A DNA stretch of 64,000 bases from an uncultured Pseudomonadota bacterium (GCA_903828595.1 CAIKMS010000032.1:37968-101967), one strand, 5' to 3'; positions 1 through 8,972 are shown, counted from the stretch's first letter. Numbers and translations are program-made. Notes: a model not told the origin generated them from the sequence alone.

Positions 1-2
1 CG

Positions 3-1496
3 GCACCCGCAACAACGCCACCCACTCTTAGTCACCCGCGCGGCATCTGGGTCTTAGCACTCACGGAGATGTGGGAGCGATTTACCTATTACGGCATGCG
101 GGCCTTGCTGGTGCTGTTTTTGGTATCCAAGGTAAGTGACGGCGGGTTCGCGCTGGACGATCACACCGCGGCGGCCATTTACGGACTGTATACCGCCGGC
201 ATTTATTTAATGGCCGTACCGGGTGGCTGGATTGCCGATCGGCTGATCGGGGCGCGTAATGCCATTATGGCCGGTGGTGTTTTGATTACGGCAGGCAACC
301 TGATCCTGGGAATTGCACCGAGCTCTACGCTGTTTTGCGGTGGCCTGCTGGTTATCGCACTCGGTGTAGGTTTACTTAAGCCAAACGTCAGCGCCATTGT
401 CGGCAGCCTCTATCCTGAGGGTGGAGCGCGACGCGATGCGGGCTTTAGCCTGTTCTACATGGGTATTAATGCCGGCGGGTTTCTGGGTCCTATTGTGGCA
501 GGACTGGTAGCGCAGTATGCCAATCGTCGCTGGGGATTCATCGCTGGCGCGTTCTTTATGATCTGTGGTGTCGCTCAGTTTTGGCTGTCCAGACGACACC
601 TAGGCACGGCAGGTGCCAGCCCGCGCGATGCCAAGGGTGCTGAATGCCCTGTTCGATTTGGATCGGACTGGTATCCGATGTTAATCGGCACGGGAGCATT
701 GGCATTGTTGGCGATCGCGCTAGGCACGGGATTCATACCCGTTACAGCGACTGGTCTATCGCACTATGCGGCATGGCTAATCGTGGCCACAGCAATTGGC
801 TATTTTGGCTATTTGCTACTGCTGGCTAATTTGACATCAGTTGAGCGCGGCCGTTTCGTGGTGATCTTATTGTTGTTCGCGTCCTCGGCGGTTTTCTGGT
901 CAGGCTTTGAACAAGCAGGATCCAGTCTGAATCTTTTTGCCGAGCGTTATACCGACCGCATGATCAGCGCTTTGCACTGGGAAATGCCTGCTGAACTGCT
1001 CCAGTCGTGGAACTCGCTGTTCGTCATTATGTTTGCGCCGATCTTTTCTTGGCTATGGGTGATGCTGGCGCGGCATCAGTTGAACCCGAGCGCACCCTTA
1101 AAATTTGCGTTTGGCCTGTTGTTAATGGGCTTGGGCTTTTTAGTCATGGTCGGTGCGGCCCAAGTCGTTGTGCGCGGCGGCCACCCGCTACCGTCTTGGT
1201 TGATCGCCACCTATCTATTGCACACCTTTGGCGAGCTGGCTCTTTCACCGGTGGGGCTGTCTTTCATCACTAAGCTGGCCCCGCAGCGCTTTGTGGGTCA
1301 GGCCATGGGGCTTTGGTTTTTATCCACCTCACTGGGTAATCTGATTGCCGGCATCGCAGCGGGGCAGTTCTCGGCAGATAATATCGCTGCCTTCCCTGAT
1401 CAATTCTTTCAGGTCTTTGTGTTAGGTGCCGTAGGTGCTGTCGTGCTTGTGTTACTGGCACGACCTGCGCAAAAGCTGATGGCTGGCGTTGAATAA
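3..1496 (+). CDS. POT-family proton/peptide symporter (5' end outside window)
   Basis: Proton-coupled di/tripeptide importer of the inner membrane (POT/PTR2, major facilitator fold). The reading frame is open back to base 3, and an HPRG motif typical of the family N-terminus is encoded at about 33-44, before the first ATG at 69. The true start therefore lies upstream of the window. The proton-coupling motif ExxERFxYYG appears as EMWERFTYYG, and a second signature as FYMGINAGG. About a dozen hydrophobic segments follow. An OPT peptide transporter starts 43 bases downstream on the same strand, so the two probably form a peptide-uptake unit. The family is certain; substrate range is inferred. 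Confidence 0.93.
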   Translation, partial: APATTPPTLSHPRGIWVLALTEMWERFTYYGMRALLVLFLVSKVSDGGFALDDHTAAAIYGLYTAGIYLMAVPGGWIADRLIGARNAIMAGGVLITAGNLILGIAPSSTLFCGGLLVIALGVGLLKPNVSAIVGSLYPEGGARRDAGFSLFYMGINAGGFLGPIVAGLVAQYANRRWGFIAGAFFMICGVAQFWLSRRHLGTAGASPRDAKGAECPVRFGSDWYPMLIGTGALALLAIALGTGFIPVTATGLSHYAAWLIVATAIGYFGYLLLLANLTSVERGRFVVILLLFASSAVFWSGFEQAGSSLNLFAERYTDRMISALHWEMPAELLQSWNSLFVIMFAPIFSWLWVMLARHQLNPSAPLKFAFGLLLMGLGFLVMVGAAQVVVRGGHPLPSWLIATYLLHTFGELALSPVGLSFITKLAPQRFVGQAMGLWFLSTSLGNLIAGIAAGQFSADNIAAFPDQFFQVFVLGAVGAVVLVLLARPAQKLMAGVE

Positions 1497-1539
1497 TCGC
1501 GGTCTACGCGCACAGATCAGTCGATAGCAGAGGCAAATC

Positions 1540-3471
1540 ATGGTGAATGGCAAAGCACAGCTGACCTTTCGTGCGGTCGTACTGTCTATCCTGTTAACGA
1601 TACCGCTGGCGGCCGCCAACGCGTATCTGGGGCTCTTTGCAGGACTTACAGTCGCTACCGCCATTCCGGCGGCCGTGATCTCGATGGCCGTGCTCCGGGT
1701 ACTCGGCAAGTCCGGGGTGCTTGAGAACAATATCGTAGCAACGGGTGCTTCGGCAGGCTCGTCGATCGCGGCGGGCGCCGTCTTTACGCTCCCAGCGTTA
1801 GTGGTATTGGGCACGTGGAAAAGCTTCCCGTACTGGTGGGTTATGGCGATCAGCGGGCTCGGTGGGCTTTTGGGCGTGCTGTTTTCCGTTCCCTTACGTC
1901 GTACGCTCATTCTGGAACAGAACCTCAAATTCCCGGAGGGCGTGGCGACTGCAGAGGTGTTGAAAGTTGGCGCAGACCCCACGCGGGGTGTGAGCCTGCT
2001 AGCCAGTGCCGGGCTGATGGCGGCTTTAACCAAACTCAGCGCCACATCGGGTTTACGACTGATTCCGGACCTTTTTGTCATCACGCGCAACTTTGCCTCC
2101 GGCATTCCGGCCGTATTCAGCTTTGCGTTGTCGCCTGCCTTGTTAGGCGTGGGCTATATCGTTGGAACTAACGTGGCCGTTTTGATGGCTGCCGGTGGGT
2201 TTTTCGCCTGGTGGGTTTTGATCCCTGCATTCGCCGCTTATGTTCCTACCCATGAACCCGTACTCGCCGCGCAGCTGCAGGGCCTAAGCACCCTGCAAAT
2301 CGCCCATGCGTTATGGAGTGCTAAGGTACGCTACGTGGGCGTCGGTGCCATGCTCACCGGCGGACTCTGGTCACTGTGGAGCCTGCGCCGCTCTTTATGG
2401 TCTGGCATTGCCACGGGCCTGAGTGCCGCACGTCAGGGATCTACGAAAGTTGCTGAGGCCGAACGAGACCTGCCCATGCACCTAGTGCTGACCGGCATCG
2501 TGTTGTTCGTCATTCCTTTGTACGTGTTGTACTGGTTGGTCGTCGGCTCGTTAGGCATCGCTTTAGCCATGGCCATCATCATGATCGTGGCAGGTTTTGT
2601 GTTTTCCTCCGTCTCCGGTTACATGGCAGGCCTCGTGGGCTCTTCCAATAATCCGGTTTCCGGAATCACGATCTCCACCATTTTATTTGCCTCGCTAGTG
2701 CTGCTGCTGTTTTTAGGCTCGGGCTCCGCCGTAGGGCCAGTCGCCGCGATTTTAATTGGTGCGGTAACCTGCAGCGCAGCGGCGGTGGCCGGCGACAATC
2801 TGCAAGACCTCAAAGCAGGTCAACTCATTGGGGCGACTCCGTGGCAACAGCAGTTGATGCTAGCGATTGGTACGCTGGCCAGCGCGGTGGTCATGGCGCC
2901 AGTTTTAAATCTGCTGCTTGAAGCCTACGGCATCGGCGCCGCTGCACATCCTGGCATTGAACCGTTGGCAGCACCCCAGGCCAACCTCATGGCGGCTGTA
3001 GCCAAGGGAATTTTTGGCGGCGGGCTGCCATGGGACATGGTGGGCTTAGGCGCGGTCATCGGCAGCTTGGTGATTATCTTGGATCAAATTCTGGCCCATT
3101 TTAAAACCGCCTGGCGAGCGCCGATTTTGGCTGTTGCGGTGGGCATCTATTTACCGCTGGAGTTATCCACACCGATTTTAGCCGGCGGAATCTTGGCGGA
3201 TTTAGTAGAACGCAAGCTGCGCGCAGCTTATCAGGATACGGCTCTGGAATCAGCACGTCAGTCCGGGTTGCTCATTGCTGCCGGACTGATTGCCGGTGAG
3301 GCCATTATGGGCGTGTTAGTGGCTATACCGATCGTCATCTTTAAAAACGCAGACGTACTCGCCCTCAATGACGCTTGGGCCGCAGGCCAAGGGTCAGCCT
3401 TAGGGCTGCTAGCGCTGATGAGCCTATGGATCTATCGCGCCGCCAGTAGGCCGGCAAGTTCAGCTGGTTAA
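1540..3471 (+). CDS. OPT-family oligopeptide transporter
   Basis: Inner-membrane oligopeptide transporter of the OPT/YSL superfamily, 643 residues, the usual length of the bacterial branch. It has about 14 hydrophobic segments. The family motif NPVSGITI sits near residue 371 and a GDNLQDLKAGQL block near residue 417, both typical of bacterial OPT proteins. It follows the POT symporter in the same direction with a 43-base gap, so co-transcription is likely. OPT proteins carry longer peptides or metal chelates than POT carriers; which one applies here cannot be told from sequence. Confidence 0.92.
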   Translation: MVNGKAQLTFRAVVLSILLTIPLAAANAYLGLFAGLTVATAIPAAVISMAVLRVLGKSGVLENNIVATGASAGSSIAAGAVFTLPALVVLGTWKSFPYWWVMAISGLGGLLGVLFSVPLRRTLILEQNLKFPEGVATAEVLKVGADPTRGVSLLASAGLMAALTKLSATSGLRLIPDLFVITRNFASGIPAVFSFALSPALLGVGYIVGTNVAVLMAAGGFFAWWVLIPAFAAYVPTHEPVLAAQLQGLSTLQIAHALWSAKVRYVGVGAMLTGGLWSLWSLRRSLWSGIATGLSAARQGSTKVAEAERDLPMHLVLTGIVLFVIPLYVLYWLVVGSLGIALAMAIIMIVAGFVFSSVSGYMAGLVGSSNNPVSGITISTILFASLVLLLFLGSGSAVGPVAAILIGAVTCSAAAVAGDNLQDLKAGQLIGATPWQQQLMLAIGTLASAVVMAPVLNLLLEAYGIGAAAHPGIEPLAAPQANLMAAVAKGIFGGGLPWDMVGLGAVIGSLVIILDQILAHFKTAWRAPILAVAVGIYLPLELSTPILAGGILADLVERKLRAAYQDTALESARQSGLLIAAGLIAGEAIMGVLVAIPIVIFKNADVLALNDAWAAGQGSALGLLALMSLWIYRAASRPASSAG

Positions 3472-3481
3472 ATTCAGCGCT

Positions 3482-4189
3482 TTAGCGAATCGGAGGAATC
3501 AATAGTGTATTAGCGCGGCAGGCGCCGCGCAGTACTTCGCTACTGCACGCGCGTGGTGCTAAGTCGCGCGTTAAGCAGATTCGCACTTCTCGCAACCGCG
3601 GTTGACTGCCACCGGAACAGGTTATGACCAGAGAGTCGGTGCGCAGCTCTGGGTTGGTTTTTAGGAAAGTTTGCCTTAATACCTCAGGGCTTTCTTCGAT
3701 GGGTAGCTTCGCCAGGCTTAAGGCCGTCGGTGGATTGACCCTGGCACGGGCTGTTCTTACCAAACGAAAATAATCCTGAGGATCTAAACCACTGCAACTG
3801 CCGTGCGTGCTCCACTCGTGCTCAATGAGCCCGCGAGCCGGCATAAGGTCTAGCATGGAGTCAACGACGTAACGCGGCGGACGGCTGCGCTCACAGCGCT
3901 CGGGCCAGCCGCGCTCATTTTGCGGCCACAAGCCGTGCACGATAAAACCAAAAGCGCGAGGTCCGCTGCACTGCGCCGACATCGGTGACTCTAAACAAAA
4001 AGCCGGCGACCACGACAGTGTCAGCACGTAGTACTCAAAGCGCCCGGAGACCGACCCGCCGTCTTTGTTATAGGCGGCTTGAGCGCTACCCACCAAAAAA
4101 CACAACAGCAGCATCGCCAGACAACGAGTAGGACTCAAACGTAACCCAGATCGGCTGATAGCTGCCGGCAAATTCCACCCTCTGGTCAT
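3482..4189 (-). CDS. secreted ribonuclease T2-family enzyme
   Basis: Endoribonuclease of the T2 family, expected to act in the periplasm on RNA scavenged as nutrient. A hydrophobic leader (AMLLLCFLVGSAQA) with a likely cleavage site near residue 39 suggests Sec export. The first active-site box FIVHGLWP is intact. The second reads EHEWSTHGSC, where family members usually have EWxKHGxC, so the catalytic Glu and His are present but the Lys is Thr. The ATG has AGGTG six bases upstream. The gene converges on the OPT transporter and diverges from the EamA gene. Fold assignment is firm; activity is less sure because of the Lys loss. Confidence 0.9.
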   Translation of the reverse strand: MTRGWNLPAAISRSGLRLSPTRCLAMLLLCFLVGSAQAAYNKDGGSVSGRFEYYVLTLSWSPAFCLESPMSAQCSGPRAFGFIVHGLWPQNERGWPERCERSRPPRYVVDSMLDLMPARGLIEHEWSTHGSCSGLDPQDYFRLVRTARARVNPPTALSLAKLPIEESPEVLRQTFLKTNPELRTDSLVITCSGGSQPRLREVRICLTRDLAPRACSSEVLRGACRANTLLIPPIR

Positions 4190-4272
4190 TCAACACACCT
4201 TTGTTGGTCAGTCATGAGACGAATGCGTCATCCACCGAACTTAAAAGCTCAGGTGGCAATGGCGCGGCGCAC

Positions 4273-4278
4273 TATAAT
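4273..4278 (+). promoter_or_regulatory. perfect -10 box (TATAAT) for the EamA transporter
   Basis: TATAAT lies nine bases before the ATG at 4288. Transcription should begin about three bases before the start codon, giving an almost leaderless mRNA. No Shine-Dalgarno sequence is visible before that ATG. No good -35 box is found at 16-18 bases. Confidence 0.5.
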
Positions 4279-4287
4279 CTTACCAGT

Positions 4288-5223
4288 ATGTATGAACGTA
4301 GCGCCCCCTCCGCCCGTGACGCCAGAACGCAATTGCTGTGCTTTGCTACGATTTATTTGGTTTGGGGTTCGAGTTTTTTAATCTCGAAGATCATGGTGGC
4401 GCATCTGCCGGTGTTGCTCTCAGCCGGGGTGCGCTTTGTTGGCGGTGGACTGCTTTTGATGGCGCTGGCACTGTGGCGCGGCGACTCTTTCCCGCGTGGC
4501 CTGATCGAATGGCGTCACTGTGTGGTGATGTCCGTTCTAACCATCATGATTTCAACCGGCATTAATACCTTTGCATTACGCGTATTACCTTCGAATCAGT
4601 CGGCTCTACTGAACTCCAGCTCGGCCCTATGGATCGCTCTGTTGGGGACCCTAGGGCCGCGCGGCCATAAGCTGTCTCTCACCACCAAGCTAGGGCTTAC
4701 GTTAGGATTTCTGGGGGTTGGTTGCGTGTTGTGGCCGCGCGGCGGCTTTGTTCTTGAGCACTTTGGCTGGCAGTTAGCGGTGATCGCAGGCTGCCTGTCA
4801 TGGGCTACCGGAACTTTGTACTACCGTACCTTTAGCCCGCGCACCTCACCCCTGATGTTCACCGCTATGCAGATGCTGACCGGTGGTTCAATACTTTTGG
4901 GGTTTAGCCTGCTCGCAGGCGACAGCGCGCGATGGTCATGGGCGCCGGCAGGGATTCTTTCGCTGCTTTATCTGACCTTAATCAGCTCTTGCTTAGCTTA
5001 TGGCGCCTATATTTGGTTAATGCGAAACACCACGCCGGCGAAGCTAGGCACTTACGCGTACGTTAATCCCTTAATTGCGACCGTATTAGGTTGGGCTGTA
5101 CTCGGCGAAACTCTAGGCTGGGTCCAGGTGTTTGGCACAGGCATTATTCTCGCCGGTGTCGTCCTGATCACGCTCTTCGATAAAGCCAAAGGATCGGCGC
5201 CTAGCGCCAAGCGATCGGGCTAA
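4288..5223 (+). CDS. EamA/DMT-family transporter
   Basis: Ten-helix drug/metabolite-superfamily transporter of the inner membrane (two EamA repeats), probably a metabolite exporter. The start is placed at ATG 4288 (MYERSAPSA). It gives 311 residues, begins just before the first helix (FATIYLVWGSSFLISK), and follows a TATAAT box. The frame is open to a TTG at 4201, but those extra 29 residues look unlike protein. The second repeat carries YAYVNPLIATVLGWAVLGE, typical of the family. It stands alone between divergent RNase T2 and a convergent membrane gene. Substrate unknown. Confidence 0.88.
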   Translation: MYERSAPSARDARTQLLCFATIYLVWGSSFLISKIMVAHLPVLLSAGVRFVGGGLLLMALALWRGDSFPRGLIEWRHCVVMSVLTIMISTGINTFALRVLPSNQSALLNSSSALWIALLGTLGPRGHKLSLTTKLGLTLGFLGVGCVLWPRGGFVLEHFGWQLAVIAGCLSWATGTLYYRTFSPRTSPLMFTAMQMLTGGSILLGFSLLAGDSARWSWAPAGILSLLYLTLISSCLAYGAYIWLMRNTTPAKLGTYAYVNPLIATVLGWAVLGETLGWVQVFGTGIILAGVVLITLFDKAKGSAPSAKRSG

Positions 5224-5252
5224 GGTCTAAACCACCGCCCTGGTCTGGCTGC

Positions 5253-5594
5253 CTACTTACGCCAGAAGGCCTGACCAATAAAGCTAACAATACTCACAAT
5301 CAGGGAAGCCGCCACAGCAGTTCCGAAGGACGCCACGTGCATGCCGTGCAGCAAATGGCTGACCAGTGAGACCATCGCGCCATTGAGTATTAGGATAAAC
5401 AGCCCAAGCGTCAGAACGGTCACCGGCAGGGTCAGCACAAACAAGATCGGACGTACAAAGGCATTGATCAAACCCAAGGTGAGTCCGGCAATTAAGAGTG
5501 TGGTGGGTGAATCAAAATACAATCCACCTAAAAAAAACGTGGCGACCCAAAGACCCACCGCCGCGAATAACCCGCGTAAAACAAAGTTCGGCAC
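5253..5594 (-). CDS. YvlD/phage-holin-IV-like small membrane protein
   Basis: A 113-residue integral membrane protein of the PF04020 type (YvlD, named after a mycobacteriophage holin). Four hydrophobic segments are visible. The family hallmark block GLINAFVRPILFVLTLPVTV lies in the middle. The start is set at GTG 5594 because AAAGGAG lies six bases upstream; a longer frame reaching 5720 would run into the neighbouring amidohydrolase. Function of the family is unknown, and a holin role is not implied in a host chromosome. Confidence 0.82.
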   Translation of the reverse strand: MPNFVLRGLFAAVGLWVATFFLGGLYFDSPTTLLIAGLTLGLINAFVRPILFVLTLPVTVLTLGLFILILNGAMVSLVSHLLHGMHVASFGTAVAASLIVSIVSFIGQAFWRK

Positions 5595-5637
5595 TGTGAG
5601 CTCCTTTAAGTGACTAACCCTTCGACTATACCGCCGC

Positions 5638-6981
5638 TTATCGGCAGCGGACACCTCGGCGATACACATACTCGATGTCGGCAAGCCGATCGACGTGACG
5701 CAACACATCACCCCGTACACAGACTAGATCGGCAAACTTCCCCGCACTCAGCGTACCTCGCTGATGCTGTTCACCTAAAGCGACCGCTGGCCAATAAGTC
5801 GCTCTACGCAGCGCTTCGCTGACATCTAAACCGGCCTCACGAACTAAAGCCTCAACTTCTTGCCAGGTTGCCCGGCCCGGTAAGTGTGCCGGATCACCAG
5901 CACCCGAGCCGGCAACTAGCAGGGCTCCACCCTCCAATAAGGCAGCGACACGAGCAGCGATCGCGTCGCCTCGAGCCGCCGTGTTCGGATAAGCAACTGC
6001 TAAAGTCGGTGTATCTGTCAAGGAGTGCCGCACGTCTTGAGCGACCACTGCCGGCCAACGCTGTGTCCATTGCGGATCATCGAAGGGCTCATGGTTTTTT
6101 AACAGCCACGAGTAATTCCACCACGGTGACAAGTTACTGACCACCACCAAAGGGCGGTGGATATCTAAGCGTCGATGCAACGCGTCCATCACGAGAGTCG
6201 ACCAGGGCGCACTGCCGTCGCCAAGGCCAATCAGTCCGTCAATGCCGCACGCCAAGGCGGTCGCCCAATCAGTGTCAGTGTCAGCTACCGCATGGACACT
6301 TAAGCCCAAATCATGCGCGGTAGTTACCACGGCATTTAAGACAGGAAGGGGTATGAAACGGATATCACGCAAGACCAGAAGATCAACGCCACTACGCGCT
6401 AATTCTCGTACGCGCACAGCGGATTCTTTGGGATCACCCAGAAAACGGCGGTCCCAGCGGGTTGTTGCTTCTGTAGTTAAGTCAGGACCGGAGGTAAAAA
6501 TTTGCGGCCCTGCGCTCATCGACTCCGCGGCGCGATGACGCATGGTTATGGCGGCATCCAGCGGACTTGCGGTGTCGCGTACTGTCGTAACTCCGGCCCG
6601 CAGTAGGTCATCCATGGCTATAGGCATAACCACTCGCTGCGCGAGTGGCAGGTACCATTCGTTCCAGCGCGTAAGATCGGTGTGTCCCAGGCGACTCAAA
6701 TGCACGTTCATGTCGCACAGGCCAGGCATCAGCGTGCAACCTTCGGTGGAGATTCGCAGCGCATGGTCGGGTACCGGCAGGCTAACGACCGTACCGACTT
6801 CCAGAATTCGCTCCCCATCGATCAACACGACGCTATCGGCCAAAGGCTCACCACCCAGACCGTCAATGAGCAAGCCGCCCACCAGTGCCGTAAGGTTCGC
6901 GGAATAGGTCTGTGCTCGCGTAGACAGCACGGGTAGACCAGCAGCTGCCAAGGTGGCCTTGAGGAAATGCCGACGCCTCAT
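5638..6981 (-). CDS. Tat-exported amidohydrolase-fold protein with degraded metal site
   Basis: A 447-residue member of the amidohydrolase superfamily (imidazolonepropionase/prolidase-like branch). The N-terminus RRRHFLKATLAAAG is a twin-arginine export signal, so it should act outside the cytoplasm. Strand and helix order fits the family, including the C-terminal block GTLSAGKFADLV. The metal site does not fit. The usual HxH after PGLxD is NVH (residues 92-94). The strand-4 Lys position reads LLVLRD. The later His of the I-E-H-G block is absent (GLIGLG, about 249-254), and the GTD aspartate is lost (VAGSGAGDP, about 356-364). His230 remains. It overlaps the upstream SRPBCC gene by four bases (ATGA), so the two are co-translated. 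Probably not a hydrolase in the usual sense. Confidence 0.82.
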   Translation of the reverse strand: MRRRHFLKATLAAAGLPVLSTRAQTYSANLTALVGGLLIDGLGGEPLADSVVLIDGERILEVGTVVSLPVPDHALRISTEGCTLMPGLCDMNVHLSRLGHTDLTRWNEWYLPLAQRVVMPIAMDDLLRAGVTTVRDTASPLDAAITMRHRAAESMSAGPQIFTSGPDLTTEATTRWDRRFLGDPKESAVRVRELARSGVDLLVLRDIRFIPLPVLNAVVTTAHDLGLSVHAVADTDTDWATALACGIDGLIGLGDGSAPWSTLVMDALHRRLDIHRPLVVVSNLSPWWNYSWLLKNHEPFDDPQWTQRWPAVVAQDVRHSLTDTPTLAVAYPNTAARGDAIAARVAALLEGGALLVAGSGAGDPAHLPGRATWQEVEALVREAGLDVSEALRRATYWPAVALGEQHQRGTLSAGKFADLVCVRGDVLRHVDRLADIEYVYRRGVRCR

Positions 6982-7439
6982 GAGCGGGGCAGCCTTTGGG
7001 CGCTGACCTGGGACTCAACGGCTGTTTTTAATTCCGCCAACGAGTAAATCCAGGATTTGCGTAGTCCCATCCACGCCTTATCCCAGGAGGGCAGTGCAGG
7101 CACGCCACTACCCAGGACGCGAACAACGGCACCATGAGCGTCTGCGTCAAACATCAGGTCGTCGACGATCGGTGCCAAATCGGGGGGACAGCTGACAAAA
7201 GGAGGCTTGACGTAAATCAGGCGTAAGCGCCTTCCAACATCAAAAACATCAATGACGGCCTCACAGGTTGTGCCATCTTTGCGCACCATGCGCCAGCGCC
7301 CACCACGGCGGGCTTCAATTAGTACTTCGGTAGCGTACCATCGGGCTAACCAGTCAGCCTGCGTGCAGGCTTGCCAGGCCATAGCCGGATCAGCGGCGAT
7401 GCTGATCGTGTGGGCATAGCCACGAGTGTTTATCTGCAT
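6978..7439 (-). CDS. SRPBCC (AHSA1/START-like) domain protein
   Basis: A 153-residue cytoplasmic protein with the Bet v 1/AHSA1 ligand-binding fold. The N-terminal pattern of a strand, then a helix with WQACT and WLARWYA, then GGRWRM, matches the activator-of-Hsp90-like group. The start is taken at ATG 7439 (MQINTRGYAHT); a further in-frame start at 7487 adds 16 residues that do not fit the fold. Its stop overlaps the start of the Tat-signal amidohydrolase-like gene, so they form a two-gene operon. Ligand unknown. It is divergent from the MAPEG gene. Confidence 0.78.
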   Translation of the reverse strand: MQINTRGYAHTISIAADPAMAWQACTQADWLARWYATEVLIEARRGGRWRMVRKDGTTCEAVIDVFDVGRRLRLIYVKPPFVSCPPDLAPIVDDLMFDADAHGAVVRVLGSGVPALPSWDKAWMGLRKSWIYSLAELKTAVESQVSAQRLPRS

Positions 7440-7516
7440 GAAAATACTCTCTGCTCGTGCCACCATTGTGCCTGCAAGAGTGCACACGGAACAATCGTCT
7501 CAGTCAGGAGAAGTTC

Positions 7517-7912
7517 ATGGTTTCATCATCGGTCAACATCATCATCGCACTCGCGCTACTGCAATACTTGGCATTTCTTTTTGCCGTAGGTAGTGCCCGT
7601 GGCCGATTTAAGGTGTCAGCGCCGGCCACGACGGGACATCCGGAGTTTGAGCGTTACTATCGGGTTCAGATGAATACGCTGGAGCTGCTGGTCGCGTTTG
7701 TACCTGCCATGTACATGTTCGGCTACTACATGGGGACACTTTGGGCTACCGTTCTCGGGTCGGTGTACCTGATCGGGCGCGTGCTTTATTTTTATGCCTA
7801 CATCGCTGATCCCAGCAAACGCGCACCTGGCTTTATGTTGTCCTTAGTGCCGATTCTGGCCCTGATCTTTGGCGGTCTGTACGGTGCCGTACGCGTCACG
7901 TTCGGCTTTTAG
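7517..7912 (+). CDS. MAPEG-family membrane protein
   Basis: A 131-residue inner-membrane protein of the MAPEG family (microsomal glutathione transferase-like), with four transmembrane helices. The family block RYYRVQMNTLELLVAFVP, containing the conserved Asn-x-x-E, is present, as is GRVLYFYAYIADPSKR in the third-helix region. The start ATG has AGGAG six bases before it, which decides against the in-frame upstream start at 7457. Eukaryotic relatives conjugate glutathione to lipophilic electrophiles; activity in bacteria is rarely shown. Stands alone between two oppositely oriented genes. Confidence 0.88.
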   Translation: MVSSSVNIIIALALLQYLAFLFAVGSARGRFKVSAPATTGHPEFERYYRVQMNTLELLVAFVPAMYMFGYYMGTLWATVLGSVYLIGRVLYFYAYIADPSKRAPGFMLSLVPILALIFGGLYGAVRVTFGF

Positions 7913-7919
7913 TCTGTTC

Positions 7920-8972
7920 TTAAGGCAGCGGGCGGGCATTTTGCCGACGTACGAGTTCGTTTGCCAGACGCAGTTCCGCCGCGGCCAGTAAGTCGCGCAG
8001 CTCGGTTCCATCGACGGTTACTTGGGCAGGAGCACACTGAGCTTGGATTCGAATAATGCGGTTACCTATGCGCATGGTAGCCGCATGAGCGGCATGGCGA
8101 ATACGATTCGCCGCGGTCTGCGCAGCCCCTAAATCCGCGCCACGCAATAAGGCAACAAACGTATGTTCGTCGAGTCGTGCGGCGAGATCAGAGTCTCGCA
8201 GTGCCCTAGTCAGTACGCTGGCAACTAACTTAACTGACGCGCTAGTCAACTGCTCCACATCGTCATCTTTTTCACTGACTAACGGTTCGATACGAATTAA
8301 TAAAATGGAATATCGCAACCCAGTGCGGGCGCCTTTTTGGCGTTCTGCGTCAACAGCGTCATTGAAAGCCGCGCGACTGGCCAGGCCTGTTAAAGGGTCG
8401 GAGTTACTGTACTGTCGCTCTCGGCGGCGAGCAGCCAGCAACTGATGCCCTAGCTCGGAAGTTAGCCATCCAACGATGTAAAAAGGACCGATCGTACCTA
8501 GCGTACGTGCTAAAAATGGCAGGGACCCTATAGCCAGGCCCTCAGTCAACCACGCACTGGCAAAGTAAAACAGAGTTATCAGGGCAAGCAAACTCAAAAG
8601 ATAAGCCGATGACAGCGCCATCGCGGCCAAAACGATCGGCAGCAAATACAAGCTCAGTAGGGGACTCATTGGTCCACCGGTCTGCAAAACTACAAAAGTA
8701 ACGTAGAGCGTTGTAGAAAAAACGTCGGCGAACAATTTCAGGCCTACGGCAAAATCTAGCCAGCGCGGAACACGTAAGGCCAAGCTGATCAACCCCAATA
8801 ACCCCATGGCCAGCATCATGCCCAAGCGCAGATGTCCGTTCTGGGTCGCCACTTCATATAGGCCACTGATTATGAGCGCGAGCGTATTTGCCAGGGCCAT
8901 ACTTCCCCGCAACAAGTCAAAATCAGCGGAGGCTTGCGCCAGGCTGCTACGCCGCTCACCCAGCAGTCTCAT
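7920..8972 (-). CDS. membrane protein with degenerate GGDEF domain
   Basis: A 350-residue protein: about six transmembrane helices (residues 20-175) followed by a cytoplasmic GGDEF-type domain (about 185-345). The domain entry motif DPLTGLASRAAF is normal, but the catalytic loop that should read RxGGDEF reads RLDEHTF. It should not make cyclic di-GMP. It could still bind GTP or act as a partner of another protein. The next gene on the same strand encodes a GGDEF-EAL protein, and the 89-base gap allows separate or joint expression. The inactivity call rests on the missing Gly-Gly-Asp/Glu-Glu residues. Confidence 0.85.
   Translation of the reverse strand: MRLLGERRSSLAQASADFDLLRGSMALANTLALIISGLYEVATQNGHLRLGMMLAMGLLGLISLALRVPRWLDFAVGLKLFADVFSTTLYVTFVVLQTGGPMSPLLSLYLLPIVLAAMALSSAYLLSLLALITLFYFASAWLTEGLAIGSLPFLARTLGTIGPFYIVGWLTSELGHQLLAARRRERQYSNSDPLTGLASRAAFNDAVDAERQKGARTGLRYSILLIRIEPLVSEKDDDVEQLTSASVKLVASVLTRALRDSDLAARLDEHTFVALLRGADLGAAQTAANRIRHAAHAATMRIGNRIIRIQAQCAPAQVTVDGTELRDLLAAAELRLANELVRRQNARPLP

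Noticed and set aside
1452..2105. 217-residue minus-strand frame over the OPT gene
   Set aside because: Antisense shadow of a well supported transporter gene; Ala/Pro/Thr/Ser-rich composition typical of such shadows.
5595..5720. Longer YvlD-like protein starting at 5720
   Set aside because: The extra residues come from sequence overlapping the amidohydrolase gene, and a good ribosome site supports GTG 5594.
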